This document shows positions 17,290 through 28,300 of a DNA stretch of 64,000 bases, piece after piece. The notes beneath the pieces were generated by a model, which saw only the letters and a list, made by a program, of their open reading frames with translations, ran no database searches and was not told the DNA's origin. The stretch is taken from the NCBI RefSeq assembly GCF_009828115.1, contig NZ_WTYL01000002.1, positions 1-64,000 on the forward strand, read 5' to 3'. The position numbers and the translations under genes are program-made. Source of the DNA: Allopontixanthobacter sediminis (GTDB lineage Bacteria > Pseudomonadota > Alphaproteobacteria > Sphingomonadales > Sphingomonadaceae). The stretch's first letter is position 1. Every line of letters starts with the position of its first letter.

Positions 17290-19557
17290 ATGTTCGTCGG
17301 GCGCTGTCTGATTTTGGGTGTAACGTTGATGTCAGCGTCCCCGGCCTTTGCCGAACACTATCTGGTCAAGAACCACGCCGAATATTTTTCCGCCGCCAAA
17401 AAAGTGCAGGCCGGTGATGTGATCATTCTGGCCAACGGAAATTGGCAGGATTTTGAAATCGTCCTGACTGGCAAGGGCACCAAGAACAAACCAATTACGC
17501 TGATCTCAGAGACCCCCGGCAAGGTAGTAATTACCGGAAAGTCCAACCTTCGCATCGGCGGCGATCATATTCTGGTTACCGGTTTGGTTTTCCTGAACGG
17601 TTACAGCCCCACCGGAGAAGTTATTTCATTCCGCCGCAGCAAGGACGACCAGGCACGCAACAGCCGCATAACCGAAGTCGTGATCGATAATTTCAGCAAG
17701 CCCAATCGCTATGACGATGATTACTGGGTCGGAATGTATGGCAAGAACAACCGCTTCGACCACAACTATCTGGCTGGAAAAACCAACAAAGGCGTAACAT
17801 TGGCAGTCCGGCTGGACAGCAAGGGCAGCCAGGAGAATGGCCACCGGATCGACCATAATTATTTCGGGCCGCGCCCGGTGCTGGGATCAAACGGCGGCGA
17901 AACATTACGGATTGGTACCAGCCAATATTCGATGTTCAATTCCAACACGGTCGTCGAAGATAATTATTTCGAAAAATGCGACGGCGAGATAGAGATTATC
18001 TCGATCAAATCGGGCGCGAATATAATCCGCCGCAATGTATTCGATACCAGCCGCGGTGCGGTAACCTTGCGCCATGGCGATGGCAATCTGGTCGAGCGAA
18101 ACATCTTCTTCGGTCGCGGCAAGGACCACACCGGCGGCATTCGGGTAATCAATCAGGACCAGACAGTCCGTGGCAATTACATGGAAGGCTTGCGGGGAAC
18201 CGGATTTGCCAGTGCCCTGACCGTAATGAACGGTGTGCCCAATTCTCCGGTCAATCGCTACGTCCAAGTAAACAAAGCCCTAATCGAGCACAATTCAATC
18301 CTCGACAGCACTCGCGTGACCTTTGGCGCGGGCAAGAGCGAAGAACGCTCCGCGCCTCCGGTCAATAGCCGGTTCACCGACAATTTGCTAAGCGGCGCGG
18401 GGAATGGGTCGTTTATCGAGGTCGATGATGACATTGCAGGCATTGCTTTCTCCAACAATGCGGTGACTTCCGGGCAAGTCCACAGCGCTGCGTCAGAAAT
18501 CGGGCGGGCAGAGATCAAGCTGGAGCGTGCTGCAAACGGTCTGCTGTATCCGGTTGGGCCTGCTTATGCCGCACTGGGCGCGCCGCGTGATCTGACGCCG
18601 TTGACGCGCGACATGGCCGGACCCGACTGGTACCCCAAACCTACTTCAAGCTCCGAATTCGACGGCGGTGTAATTATCCCGGTGAAGCCGGGCGACGATA
18701 CTCTCGCCATCGCAGTGGCCAGCGCCAAATCTGGCGACCGGCTAGAACTGGCACCCGGCAAATATCTGACAAACAAGACATTGCTGATCGACAAGCCGAT
18801 CACTGTCTCTGGGACAGCGGCAAGTGAAGGGGCACGAGCTGCAATCAGTTTCGGGCGGCCCTCGCTATTTGAAATAGCCGAGGGTGGCAGCCTGCGTCTC
18901 ACCAATTTGACCATTACCGGTAAAGATGCGCCCGACAATGTCGGCAACAGCGTGATCCGGACTGTGCCAGGACCAATGAAGCGCAACTTCCTGATCGAGA
19001 TGGATCATGTCGCCATTTCCAGCCTTGACGTGAACAAAGCGTTCGATGTGCTGGTTATCGGCAAGGGAGCGCTCGCCGACGAAGTTACGATTAAGAACAG
19101 CAGCTTTGCAAACATCAGTGGAATGGTGGTGAATGCCGCAGCGGAATCCGATGATTACGGCCAGTATAACGCCGAATATGTGGTGATTGAGGATTCCGAA
19201 TTCGCCAAGGTGCAGAACGGGATCGCCGCCATTTATCGCGGCGGTACAGATGAAAGTACTTTTGGACCGCATTTCCGGCTCTCCGGATCGGCACTGTCCG
19301 AAGTGGGTCAGGGCAAGAACAATGCCTCAGGCGCATCGCTGGTGTTGCACGGCGTGCAGGTCACCAAAATCGAAAATAACAGTTTTAACCAAAGCGCTCC
19401 GCTGAAAATCGCCCACACTGTGGGGAATCCCAGCACAGTCATTACAAACAACATTTTCGATACCGGGGCCGGGCCGGAAGTTGAAGAGTTGTTCTATAAA
19501 GGAACTGAGCGGGCAATCATAACAGGCAGCAAAGCTGCTGCGGGGAACAAAAAATGA
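17290..19557 (+). CDS. PL6-family alginate lyase
   Basis: A 755-residue exported polysaccharide lyase. Signal peptide ends SPAFA (about residue 22). The body is a right-handed beta-helix of family PL6 (chondroitinase B type): opening AAKKVQAGDVIILANGNW and many repeats of the type NRFDHNYL / NVVEDNYFEKCDGE. Catalytic residues can be placed: Lys240 in IISIKSGANII and Arg261 in VTLRHGDGN; their spacing of 21 equals that recalled for Lys250/Arg271 of chondroitinase B. A second beta-helix half (from about residue 460) makes this a long two-domain PL6. It cleaves alginate (often mannuronate-rich or MG blocks) in the periplasm or outside. First gene of the operon; stop overlaps the PL17 start (ATGA). 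Confidence 0.9.
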   Translation: MFVGRCLILGVTLMSASPAFAEHYLVKNHAEYFSAAKKVQAGDVIILANGNWQDFEIVLTGKGTKNKPITLISETPGKVVITGKSNLRIGGDHILVTGLVFLNGYSPTGEVISFRRSKDDQARNSRITEVVIDNFSKPNRYDDDYWVGMYGKNNRFDHNYLAGKTNKGVTLAVRLDSKGSQENGHRIDHNYFGPRPVLGSNGGETLRIGTSQYSMFNSNTVVEDNYFEKCDGEIEIISIKSGANIIRRNVFDTSRGAVTLRHGDGNLVERNIFFGRGKDHTGGIRVINQDQTVRGNYMEGLRGTGFASALTVMNGVPNSPVNRYVQVNKALIEHNSILDSTRVTFGAGKSEERSAPPVNSRFTDNLLSGAGNGSFIEVDDDIAGIAFSNNAVTSGQVHSAASEIGRAEIKLERAANGLLYPVGPAYAALGAPRDLTPLTRDMAGPDWYPKPTSSSEFDGGVIIPVKPGDDTLAIAVASAKSGDRLELAPGKYLTNKTLLIDKPITVSGTAASEGARAAISFGRPSLFEIAEGGSLRLTNLTITGKDAPDNVGNSVIRTVPGPMKRNFLIEMDHVAISSLDVNKAFDVLVIGKGALADEVTIKNSSFANISGMVVNAAAESDDYGQYNAEYVVIEDSEFAKVQNGIAAIYRGGTDESTFGPHFRLSGSALSEVGQGKNNASGASLVLHGVQVTKIENNSFNQSAPLKIAHTVGNPSTVITNNIFDTGAGPEVEELFYKGTERAIITGSKAAAGNKK

Positions 19558-21734
19558 TCCGCCCGGCTCTCTTAACATTGTCTTTGGCGCTGGGAACGGC
19601 CCAACCGGCACAAGCAGCGGCTGAACCAGCCCCGGCAACCGTATCTGTCGCGCAACCGGCTCCGTTGTTCGAAGAGGAAATTGCCCGCTCTGCTGCATTT
19701 CTGGATCAGATGATGGCGCAAGGTGTGGTTGTTCCCGTACCGACCGATCCTGGCGGCGGCTACACCCACGAACAGCACAAGCGCAATTACCGCGCGATCT
19801 ATCTCGGCGGACAATTGTTCAAGCTGACGGGCGAGCAGAAATATGCCGATTACGTGCGCGATATGCTGCTGTCCTATGCCAAACTCTACCCGACTTTGGG
19901 GGATCATCCGGCCAAGGCAAACCAGAATAGCGGACGATTGTTCTGGCAGGTCCTCAACGATGCAGTCTGGCTGGTAAATTCGGTGCAGGGCTATGAGGCG
20001 ATACGCGGCACGCTGGTCGCCGCACAGCGTAAGCAGATCGACGATCAGGTCTTCCGCAGGGCCGCCAGATTCCTTTCCGTAGATTCGGCCAACACGTTCC
20101 GCCGCATCCACAATCATGCGACGTGGGCTGCTGCCGGTGTCGGCATGACGGGCTATGTATTGGGCGACAAAAACCTCGTCAATATTGCGCTCAACGGTCT
20201 TGAAAAGGATGGTAAGACCGGTTTCCTGCGGCAGACCGAATTGCTGTTTTCACCCGATGGCTATTATACGGAAGGTCCCTATTACCAGCGCTATGCGCTG
20301 ATGCCTTTCATGGTATTCGCCGATTCGATCGAGCGTAACGATCCCAGCCGCAAGATCTTCGAACATCGCGATGGCATTTTGCTGAAGGCGCTGCTCACCA
20401 CGGTCCAACTTACGTATAACGGACACTTCCTGCCCTTCAACGATGCGCTGAAGGACAAGAGCCTGCGTACCGAAGAACTGTATCAGGGCGTCGCCATCGC
20501 CTATGCCAAGACGCGGGATCCAAGCCTGCTTTCGGTGGCCGAATGGCAGGGCCGTACCGTGCCAACCGATGCGGGGTTACTGCTGGCGCGTGATTTGGCG
20601 GCGGGCAAAGCCATCCCGTTCGATTTTACCTCAAAGTTGCTCGGCGATGGTCCGAACGGCAATCTGGGCGCAGTTGCTCTGTTGCGAACCGGCTCTGGCT
20701 TCACAGGCCAGACACTGGTGACCAAGAACAGCTCGCAGGGGATGGGTCACGGCCATTTCGACAAGTTGAGCTGGCAATATTACGACAATGGCCGCGAGAT
20801 CGTGACCGATTACGGCGCAGCCCGCTTCCTCAATATCGAGGCCAAGCAGGGCGGACGCTATCTCCCCGAAAACGAAAGCTGGGCCAAGCAGACTGTCGCG
20901 CACAACACGCTGGTGGTCGATGAAATGTCCGACTTTGGCGGTGACGCTAAGCTTGCCGATACCCTTGCACCCCAGCAGCTGTATTACTCCGCCACTCCGG
21001 GCGAGCAGGTCAGTTCGGCCATCATGCGCGGCGCATTCGAAGGCGTGACCTTCACCCGCACTATGGCATTGCTGGACGTCGACGGATTGTCGCAGCCGCT
21101 GGTGGTGGATGTCATGCGGGTAAATTCCGATACCCCGCATACCTATGATTTGCCGCTGCATTATATGGGACAGATTATGCGGGTCGGCTTCGACCTGACG
21201 TCGAACGTCACCACGCGGCCGGTATTGGGCAGCGCCAACGGATATCAGCATATCTGGGTCGATGCGAAGGGTGCGCCAACGGATTCCGCAACCGCGCATT
21301 TAACCTGGCTGCTGGGGGACCGGTTCTACACTGCGCGGTGGGTTCCGCAGGCAGGCAGCGAAACTATTCTCGCTGAAAGCGGTGCCAATGACCCGGAGTT
21401 CAATCTCCGCCGCGAGCCGATGGTTATCCAGCGGGTCAACAGTAGCGGCTCCACGGTTTTTGCCTCAGTCCTGGAAGCGCATGGCCGCTACGATGGCGCC
21501 GCTGAACAGACCACCGCCAGCGACAGCCAGATAAAAACAATCAGGATCGAGCAGATTGACGGCAGCGATGTGCTGGTGGTCGAAACGATCAGCGGCAGCA
21601 GAACGGCGTTTGCAATTTCCTATGATGCCGACCCGGCAACACGCCATAGCGCAAAAATCGATGGCACCGCTCTGAACTGGACTGGTTTCGCCAAAAAAAT
21701 TGATATCCCGGGGAGAGGATCCAGCCATGAATAA
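19554..21734 (+). CDS. PL17 exo-type oligoalginate lyase
   Basis: A 726-residue exported enzyme: signal peptide (to about residue 23), alpha/alpha-toroid alginate_lyase domain, then a heparinase II/III-like beta-sheet domain. All active-site residues known for the PL17 enzyme Alg17c map with a constant offset of 14: Asn187-His188 (RRIHNHATW), Tyr244 (EGPYYQRY), His399 (GMGHGHFDK) and Tyr436 (GGRYLPEN). PL17 enzymes release unsaturated monouronate from alginate oligomers, so this completes depolymerisation begun by PL6. The ATG overlaps the PL6 stop by four bases and its stop overlaps the next ATG, so translation is coupled. The offset rests on remembered Alg17c numbering. Confidence 0.92.
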   Translation: MIRPALLTLSLALGTAQPAQAAAEPAPATVSVAQPAPLFEEEIARSAAFLDQMMAQGVVVPVPTDPGGGYTHEQHKRNYRAIYLGGQLFKLTGEQKYADYVRDMLLSYAKLYPTLGDHPAKANQNSGRLFWQVLNDAVWLVNSVQGYEAIRGTLVAAQRKQIDDQVFRRAARFLSVDSANTFRRIHNHATWAAAGVGMTGYVLGDKNLVNIALNGLEKDGKTGFLRQTELLFSPDGYYTEGPYYQRYALMPFMVFADSIERNDPSRKIFEHRDGILLKALLTTVQLTYNGHFLPFNDALKDKSLRTEELYQGVAIAYAKTRDPSLLSVAEWQGRTVPTDAGLLLARDLAAGKAIPFDFTSKLLGDGPNGNLGAVALLRTGSGFTGQTLVTKNSSQGMGHGHFDKLSWQYYDNGREIVTDYGAARFLNIEAKQGGRYLPENESWAKQTVAHNTLVVDEMSDFGGDAKLADTLAPQQLYYSATPGEQVSSAIMRGAFEGVTFTRTMALLDVDGLSQPLVVDVMRVNSDTPHTYDLPLHYMGQIMRVGFDLTSNVTTRPVLGSANGYQHIWVDAKGAPTDSATAHLTWLLGDRFYTARWVPQAGSETILAESGANDPEFNLRREPMVIQRVNSSGSTVFASVLEAHGRYDGAAEQTTASDSQIKTIRIEQIDGSDVLVVETISGSRTAFAISYDADPATRHSAKIDGTALNWTGFAKKIDIPGRGSSHE

Positions 21735-22098
21735 CACGATGACAGCCGGCAGCGGACCGTTCGTTTTTGCAAGCGATAGGTCCAACGAGGAAGTCGATCC
21801 CGGGATTTTCCGCCAGATGCTGAGCTACGGAGCGGAGTTGATGATCTGCCGCGTGACGTTCGCCGCTGGAGCGAAAGGCTCAGTCCATTCACATCCCCAT
21901 AGCCAGGCAACTTACGTCGAGTCCGGTCGGTTCAAGGCGCTAGTCGGCGGTGCCGAACGAGAGCTGGCCGCCGGAGACAGCATTTATATCGAGCCCAATG
22001 TCGATCACGGCACCACCTGTATCGAAGCAGGGGTCCTCATAGATACGTTCAGCCCTCTTCGGGAAGATTTCCTGGCTGATGCGGAATTGGTATCATGA
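21727..22098 (+). CDS. kdgF: KdgF-like cupin (uronate linearisation)
   Basis: A 123-residue single-domain cupin. Metal ligands are visible as HSHPHSQ (His, His and Gln) and a later His in VDHGTTC, with the glycine-rich turn SGRFKALVGG between them. KdgF converts the cyclic 4,5-unsaturated monouronates made by lyases such as PL17 into the linear ketouronate DEH. Start ATG 21727 is chosen because GGGGAGAGGA precedes it; a longer frame from 21700 would overlap PL17 needlessly. Gene overlaps PL17 upstream and the MFS gene downstream (ATGA). It has no clear signal peptide, so it acts in the cytoplasm, which implies the cyclic or linear monomer is what is imported. Confidence 0.85.
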   Translation: MNNTMTAGSGPFVFASDRSNEEVDPGIFRQMLSYGAELMICRVTFAAGAKGSVHSHPHSQATYVESGRFKALVGGAERELAAGDSIYIEPNVDHGTTCIEAGVLIDTFSPLREDFLADAELVS

Positions 22099-23366
22099 AC
22101 GGCAAGTTCCGGTGGGTCATTGTCAGTCTGGTCGCGATTGCGACAATCATCAATTATATCGACCGCGGTGCGATCGGTTTCCTTTGGCCGGAAATTTCCG
22201 AAGAGCTTGGCCTTACGAAACTCGATTATGCGATTATCCTCAACGTCTTCACCTTTGCCTATGCATTTGGTCAGTCGCTGTTCGGGAAGATCTTCGACTG
22301 GATTGGCACCCGGCTGGGTTTCGTGCTGTCCATTGTCGTGTGGTCGGCGGCAACTATGCTGCATGCTACGGCTACTGGCCTGACCAGTTTTGCGATCTTT
22401 CGCGGAATTCTCGGCGTGTCCGAAGCAGGAAACTGGCCCGGCGCGACCAAGGCCAACGCTGAATGGTTCCCGATCAACGAACGCGCGCTGGCGCAGGGCA
22501 TCTTCAATTCCGGCGCCGCCATCGGGGGGATCATATCAGCCCCAATCATTGGCGTGCTGTTTGTCTTTCTTGGTACTTGGGAAGCAACATTTATTGCGGT
22601 CGGCGCGATTGGCTTTCTGTGGCTGGTGCCGTGGCTGATCGTCTACAAATCCGGCCCGGAAACTCATCCCTGGGTTTCTGCTGAGGAGCGCGAATTTATC
22701 CTGACCGGGCAGCGCAACAAGGATACCAACGAAGTTGCGACCTATGCGCCCGGTACGGTCGAAATCCTTTCGCGAAAGGAAAGCTGGGGCGTTATTCTGG
22801 CATCCTTTTTCAGCGATCCGATCTGGTGGTTGTTTGTCGGCTGGTTGCCGCTCTACCTGTCCGAAACCTATGGTTTCGGAGTGGAGGAAATCGCCATTTA
22901 CGCCTGGATCCCCTACGTCGGCGCGATGTTTGGCGCTTGGTTCGGCGGGCTTATGGCGCAGAACCGGATCAAGGCCGGCTGGACAGTCAACAAGACGCGC
23001 AAAGTGATTATTGCGTTGGGCGGCTTGATCATGCTGGTCTCGCTTTTGATGACAATGAAGGCCGCCACCCCGCTATTTGCGGTCCTGCTGATGGCGGCGA
23101 TCCTGTTCGGGTTCCAGACGGCTGTCGGAAACATCCAGACCCTGCCGAGCGATTTCTACAGCGGCAAATCGGTCGGCTCGCTCGCGGGCTTTGCTGGCAC
23201 CGCTGCGAAACTGGCGGTGGTCGGCCTCAATACCCTTATCCCGTTCATCACGGTCAACAGTTACGCACCTGCTTTCGCAGTAGGCGCAGGACTGGCGATC
23301 ATGACGGTTCTTTCGGTGTTGATCTTCTGCCCCAACATCAAACCTTTGAATCCCAAATCTGCCTAG
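22095..23366 (+). CDS. MFS transporter, hexuronate/ACS type
   Basis: A 423-residue major-facilitator protein with 12 hydrophobic segments. The start KFRWVIVSLVAIATIINYIDRGAIGFLWP and motif GKIFDWIGTRLGF, plus LGVSEAGNWPGATKANAEWFP, are typical of the anion:cation symporter (ExuT-like) group that carries hexuronates and related sugar acids. In this operon the likely cargo is the unsaturated monouronate or DEH, carried across the inner membrane. Its ATG overlaps the cupin stop by four bases. Assigned substrate is inference from context. Confidence 0.88.
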   Translation: MNGKFRWVIVSLVAIATIINYIDRGAIGFLWPEISEELGLTKLDYAIILNVFTFAYAFGQSLFGKIFDWIGTRLGFVLSIVVWSAATMLHATATGLTSFAIFRGILGVSEAGNWPGATKANAEWFPINERALAQGIFNSGAAIGGIISAPIIGVLFVFLGTWEATFIAVGAIGFLWLVPWLIVYKSGPETHPWVSAEEREFILTGQRNKDTNEVATYAPGTVEILSRKESWGVILASFFSDPIWWLFVGWLPLYLSETYGFGVEEIAIYAWIPYVGAMFGAWFGGLMAQNRIKAGWTVNKTRKVIIALGGLIMLVSLLMTMKAATPLFAVLLMAAILFGFQTAVGNIQTLPSDFYSGKSVGSLAGFAGTAAKLAVVGLNTLIPFITVNSYAPAFAVGAGLAIMTVLSVLIFCPNIKPLNPKSA

Positions 23367-23402
23367 CGCAGACACTCCTCTAAGCTAAAAACAGGAAATC
23401 AC

Positions 23403-24158
23403 ATGTCCAAACTATCAGGCAAAGTAGCAATCGTAACCGGCGGAAGCCGCGACATCGGCCGTGCCGTATCAGTCGGTCTCGCCAAAGAAGGCGCCTCCGT
23501 GGTGGTCAATTTCCTGAACGATGAAAGTGCAGCGCAGGCCACGCTTGATGAAATCACGCAGGCCGGCGGTAAGGCAGTAATTGCCAAGGGCGACATGACC
23601 AAGCCCGATGATGTATCAGCGGTTGTGCAGGCCGCGCTGGATAATTTCGGTGAGGAAATCCACGTGCTGGTCAATGTCACAGGCGGCATGGTTGCGCGCA
23701 AGACGCTTGATGAAATGGACTTCGATTTCTTCGAACATGTCATGCGGCTCAACGTCACCTCGACCTTCCTCGCGACCAAGGCGGTGGTCCCTCACATGCC
23801 CGCAGGTGGCGCAATCGTGAACTTCGCCTCGCAGGCTGGCCGCGATGGCGGCGGGCCGGGTGCATCGGCCTATTCCGCCGGAAAGGGGGCCGTAATGTCC
23901 TTCACCCGCGGCATGGCGAAGGAACTTGGCCCAAAGGGTATCCGCGTAAACTCGCTGTGCCCGGGTATGATCGCGACTACTTTCCACGACACCTTCACCA
24001 AGGATGAAGTGCGCACGAACGTAGCCAATTCGACGCCGCTTCGCCGGCAGGGCAAGGCATCGGAAACAGCCGATGCAGCGGTCTACCTGGCATCGGACGA
24101 AGCCTCATTCATCACCGGTGCCAATATCGATATCAACGGCGGTCTGTTCTTCTCGTAA
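23403..24158 (+). CDS. SDR-family DEH reductase
   Basis: A 251-residue short-chain dehydrogenase. Nucleotide site TGGSRDIGRA (about 13-22), the NVTGG strand (normally NNAG), a catalytic Ser in NFASQAG, and Tyr157-x3-Lys161 (YSAGK) are present, with LCPGMIATTFHD after it. In alginate operons this position is held by the reductase that turns DEH (4-deoxy-L-erythro-5-hexoseulose uronate) into 2-keto-3-deoxygluconate. The Arg/Ser in the glycine loop would allow NADPH, but cofactor choice is not decided. It is 36 bases after the transporter with ACAGGAAATCAC before ATG 23403, so it has its own good ribosome site. Confidence 0.85.
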   Translation: MSKLSGKVAIVTGGSRDIGRAVSVGLAKEGASVVVNFLNDESAAQATLDEITQAGGKAVIAKGDMTKPDDVSAVVQAALDNFGEEIHVLVNVTGGMVARKTLDEMDFDFFEHVMRLNVTSTFLATKAVVPHMPAGGAIVNFASQAGRDGGGPGASAYSAGKGAVMSFTRGMAKELGPKGIRVNSLCPGMIATTFHDTFTKDEVRTNVANSTPLRRQGKASETADAAVYLASDEASFITGANIDINGGLFFS

Positions 24159-24179
24159 GAGAAGGACAAGGGTGCGGCC

Positions 24180-25109
24180 ATGTCAGTCATCATATTCGGC
24201 GAAGCGATGCTCGAATACCATAGTGGCGGCTCCTCAGGGGGTCTCCGCTATGGCGGAGATACGCTGAACACCGCTATCCACCTTGCGCGCATGGGCCACG
24301 ATGTGGCCTATGTGACTGCGGTGGGCAGCGATCCGATCAGCGACGCACTGGTTGCCGGATGGGCTGCCGAGGGGATCGACACCCGCTTCGTGCTGCGCCA
24401 TCCCGATCGCAATCCGGGAATTTACGCGATCCATGTCGATGTGACAGGGGAACGCAGCTTTCTGTATTGGCGAGATCAAAGCGCCGCGCGGGAGATGTTT
24501 GGCCAGCCGGGCATGGCCGATGCGCTGGCTCACACCGTAAAATGCGATTTTATTTATTACAGCCTGATCACGCTGGCTATTCTGCCCGAAAGCGCGCGCC
24601 TGACCTTGCTGGAGGCGGCCTGCGCCGTGCGCGAAGCGGGCGGGAATGTCGCCTATGACAGCAATTTCCGAATGCGGCTGTGGCCCACACGCGAAGCGGC
24701 GTGGCAGTCTTCTCAGGGTGCTATTGCCTGTGCCTCGATCGGGCTCCCGACCAATTCCGACGAATGCGAAATCGCCGGCACCGCGCTGACCGAACAGGAA
24801 ATTGCCACCAATTGGCTCGACCAAGGTTGCTTTGAAGTGGTGGTGAAAGCGGGCGAGCGAGGCTGCCTGCTGGCCCGCAGGGACTCTGAAATGCAAACTA
24901 TCCCTGTCAACCGCCTGATTATGGTCGATGCCAGCGGAGCCGGGGATGCATTTAACGCGGGCTATCTGTCCGCGCGGATCGAGGGGCTGGACCCCGAACA
25001 AGCCGCAGCGCGCGGCCAACGCCTCGCCGGCTGGGTCATCCGCCGCCACGGCGCGGTTCCGCCCATCGACGACGATCTGCGCCAATTGCTGGCTGATTTT
25101 CGCGCATAA
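24180..25109 (+). CDS. kdgK: 2-keto-3-deoxygluconate kinase (PfkB family)
   Basis: A 309-residue PfkB-type sugar kinase. The amino-terminal FGEAMLEY and GGDTLNTAIHLARMG fit KDG kinases, and the signature DASGAGDAFNAGYL with catalytic Asp is intact (about residues 248-261). It would phosphorylate KDG, made by the preceding reductase, to KDPG for the Entner-Doudoroff aldolase. No aldolase gene is in the window, so that step must use a gene elsewhere. It is the last gene of the operon, starting 21 bases after the SDR stop (GAAGGACAAGGGTGCGGCC in front), and faces TonB receptor 2. Confidence 0.88.
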   Translation: MSVIIFGEAMLEYHSGGSSGGLRYGGDTLNTAIHLARMGHDVAYVTAVGSDPISDALVAGWAAEGIDTRFVLRHPDRNPGIYAIHVDVTGERSFLYWRDQSAAREMFGQPGMADALAHTVKCDFIYYSLITLAILPESARLTLLEAACAVREAGGNVAYDSNFRMRLWPTREAAWQSSQGAIACASIGLPTNSDECEIAGTALTEQEIATNWLDQGCFEVVVKAGERGCLLARRDSEMQTIPVNRLIMVDASGAGDAFNAGYLSARIEGLDPEQAAARGQRLAGWVIRRHGAVPPIDDDLRQLLADFRA

Positions 25110-25270
25110 CAATACTGCCAACGCTTCGCTAACGTCTTGCTGTGACCAGCTGGGGGGGGGCGTACCAGCCTTTGCTCTGTTGAAACAGGTTTTGGCGCAC
25201 CCATTCCGGACGAAAAACCGCGACCGCAAAACAGGCTGCAAACTTGCCGGGTGTCGCTGCGATACGAAAA

Positions 25271-25300
25271 GAAGCGCTCCACACATGTGTGGAGCGCTTC
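25271..25300. terminator. Perfect 30-base palindrome between convergent genes
   Basis: GAAGCGCTCCACACA followed directly by its exact reverse complement. It lies between kdgK (+) and TonB receptor 2 (-). On the minus strand it is followed by TTTTCG, so it fits an intrinsic terminator for the receptor; on the plus strand the tail is CTTAACG and weaker. Confidence 0.65.
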
Positions 25301-25334
25301 CTTAACGTGGTCAATTTGTTGGTAACGTTTTTGT

Positions 25335-28300
25335 TTAGAACCTGATCGACGCGCCAAAGGTAAGGCGGCGATCCGGCAGGCCCTGGAAGCAGAGCAACGC
25401 GCCATCATTGACGCAATATTGTTTTATCTCGGACTTGGTAAGATTAACACCCTCTACCCCAATGTTGATATTGTCCGTCAAATCATAGGTAATGCCGCCA
25501 TTGAGCTGCCCTCTGGCAGACGTGACAACCGGAAAGCCCAACGTACTGCCAAGGGTGGCACCGCCTGCCGTATCGTTCGTACGGAATGCATCGCGCCATG
25601 TGTAACGTGCCCGTGCCGACAAACCATACTTCTCGTAGAACAAAGTTATGTTGTAAGCATGCGGGGAGAAATCTAGCAGGCCCTGCACCGCGGTGTACGG
25701 TGCTGAATTGAGGCCACTGCTGGAATTAAAGATAGCGTTTGCGCGGCTGTCAGCAGCGGATGAATTCGTGGCCTCGCCACCGCTGAATTTTTGGTACGTG
25801 TAGTTTGCAGCCAGACCAAAACCAGATGCGAAGCCGATGCTGTCCTCAAAGGAAGACAGATCATACTGGAACGCCACTTCAACGCCTGTTTGCTTGGTTA
25901 CCCCAGGGTCGTTGATCGTGGTTGTCACTGGAACACACAGTCCATTGCCGGCGTTCGCAGGATCGACAAATACGTTCCGATCCGCGATTGGATTGAAAAT
26001 GCCACCGCCTTCACACGGGGGAGTGAAATCTTTAAAGCCAGTTACTGGTTCCACTGCGGGTGCGAATTCCTGCGTCACAAACAGGTTTGTGCGCCGCTTG
26101 TGAAAAACGCCAACGCTAAACACCGCTGCCGGCGCAAAATAGTAACTAAGCGAGGCATCATAAGACGTCACTTTTTCTGGTGCTAAATCTGGGTTGCCAA
26201 TGACGACAGCAGTATTCGGGCCACTGGTAAACCGCACCGAGGTTTTCAGATCGTTGAAATTTGGCCGATTGATATCTTGACCATAACTTGCTCGCGCTAC
26301 AATATCGTCAGTTAGATTTGCCGCCAGGTTAAGCCGTGGCAACAACACCTGATATTTGCCCGGCGTGGTAACCTGCGTTATTGTACCTCCAGCGCCGATA
26401 TTATTACCGAGCGAGTTTACGATAGTATCTACATAGCGCAGACCGGCATTCCCGCTAAAAATACCCGCTGCAAAATTAAGTTGACCGTAAACGGCGTGGG
26501 ACGTTTCAGTGATTTTATAAAACGATGCTGGTTCAAAGCTAGGGTCGGCCAGTCTGCGCCCACCCGGTTCACCTGCCAGGGCGGCCTGCAAGGTGGCTAG
26601 CGTTCCCGCTTGATCGGAATATGCAAGGTTCGGATCAATGATGAGAAAATCGCCAAAGAAGAGCGATCGGCCATCGGCTCGACCAAAGATTGAGGGACCG
26701 GCGACAAGAAGCTCTGAAAACACCGTTCCGTTCGGGCTGTCGCGTAATGCAGACAGGCCAATACTAGAGGTAAATTCGTTAAACTCGGTCGAGGTATCAT
26801 TATAACGATAGCCCCAATCGAAGGAGGTGAGGAATCCCGTCAAATCATCTAGGGCGAGCGAGAAATCCATCCGGCCCACATATTCGACGTTCCTTGTCGT
26901 GTTGTTACCAACTGATACGGCGTCCAAAACCACATTGCTTGGATCGAGCAGCTGGGCAATTGTCGGCGCAACTGCCGATGACGTATCAATACCGAATGCT
27001 AGCGTCCCACCCGACAAATCATAGGCGAAGGGGGTGCCGTTGTCATTCGGAAGGGTAGCGCCAGTAAGCGGGGTGTTCGGATTTATGAAGTTCAGCGTTG
27101 TGCTCAGGTCTGGAGTGCGCGTGCTCGAGAGAGAGCGCGACGCTTCGACCCGCGCTTTGAAGCGGCCACTTTCCCATTCCGTACCCAACCGAAGAAGATT
27201 GCTATCGGTCAGGCGGGCGCCGACATCACTCGAAAAACGCAAGTTCGGCTTGTTGGCTACGGTCGGCTGTAAGGTCCCGGTTTCCGCAGCCTGGATACTG
27301 CCCAGATCGACGCCGCCGAGCGACCCAAAATCGACCGTTTCAAATGTGTCAGGGACGTTGGTTCTCTGAACATTGCTTACACCGGAAGCTTGGATCCTGG
27401 TACTTTCCTGCTTGCGCGTTTGCTTGTTATAAAATCCGTCGAAATAGAATTTCAAACTATCGGTGGGGGCATATTCCAGCGTGCCGGCCAGGTTGTACGT
27501 TTCATATTTGAAATCTTCCAGCTCCTGGTTCAGGAACTGAATGCCTAGATAATCGAACGCTGGGCCGGGAGCCCCAGTGGCGGTGACACCAGTACCTTGA
27601 GCCGTCAAAGTATCCCGATCAACGCGCGGCCGGAACGACAGCGCGTCTTGCTTGGCATAGCTTCCACTAAGGACAATGCCGACCTCGCCGTCACCGACGG
27701 CCCAATTGTTACCGAAGCTGGCAGAGATGCGGGGCTGGATGCTTTTGGAAAGCTCGGAATATTCGCCCTGAACGCGGGCCGCAATCAATGGATCACGCAA
27801 GTCGAGTGGGCGGATTGTGCGCAGGTTGATGGTGCCGCCAACCGAACCTTCGGTCGTCATCGCGGTCGGCGCTTTGATCACTTCCACGGATGAAATAATC
27901 GCGGCATTTACATCCTCGAAATTGATACCGCTACGGCCCGAACCCGAACCGACGGTGCCAACACCGTTGATCTCGGTGCGATTGTCGTTGGAGCCACGGA
28001 TCTGAACACCGGTACCCACACCTGCTTCTCTAGTGATCTGAATTCCAGTAATGTTTTCGAGTACTTCAGCAAGGTTTTGATCGGGCAGCTTGCCGATTGC
28101 TTCGGCCTGAATAATTTCAACCAAGCTGTCAGCCTGGCGTTTCTCATTAAGCGCTGTTTTGAGAGAGCTTAGAATGCCGGAGACAACGATGACATCATCG
28201 TCTTCCGCCTCCACAGCAGGCGCATCCGCATCCTGTGCCGACGCAGGCGATGCAGACAGAGTCATGGCTGTTCCCGCCAACAAGGCCACGAGCAAACGCT

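Noticed and set aside
25152-25160. Run of nine G, possible phase-variable tract
   Set aside because: It lies about 40 bases after the kdgK stop, outside any gene or evident promoter, so switching would have no clear target.
25271-25300. Palindrome as start of a CRISPR array or a phage attachment site
   Set aside because: Only one copy, no spacers, and its place between convergent genes with a T run fits a terminator.
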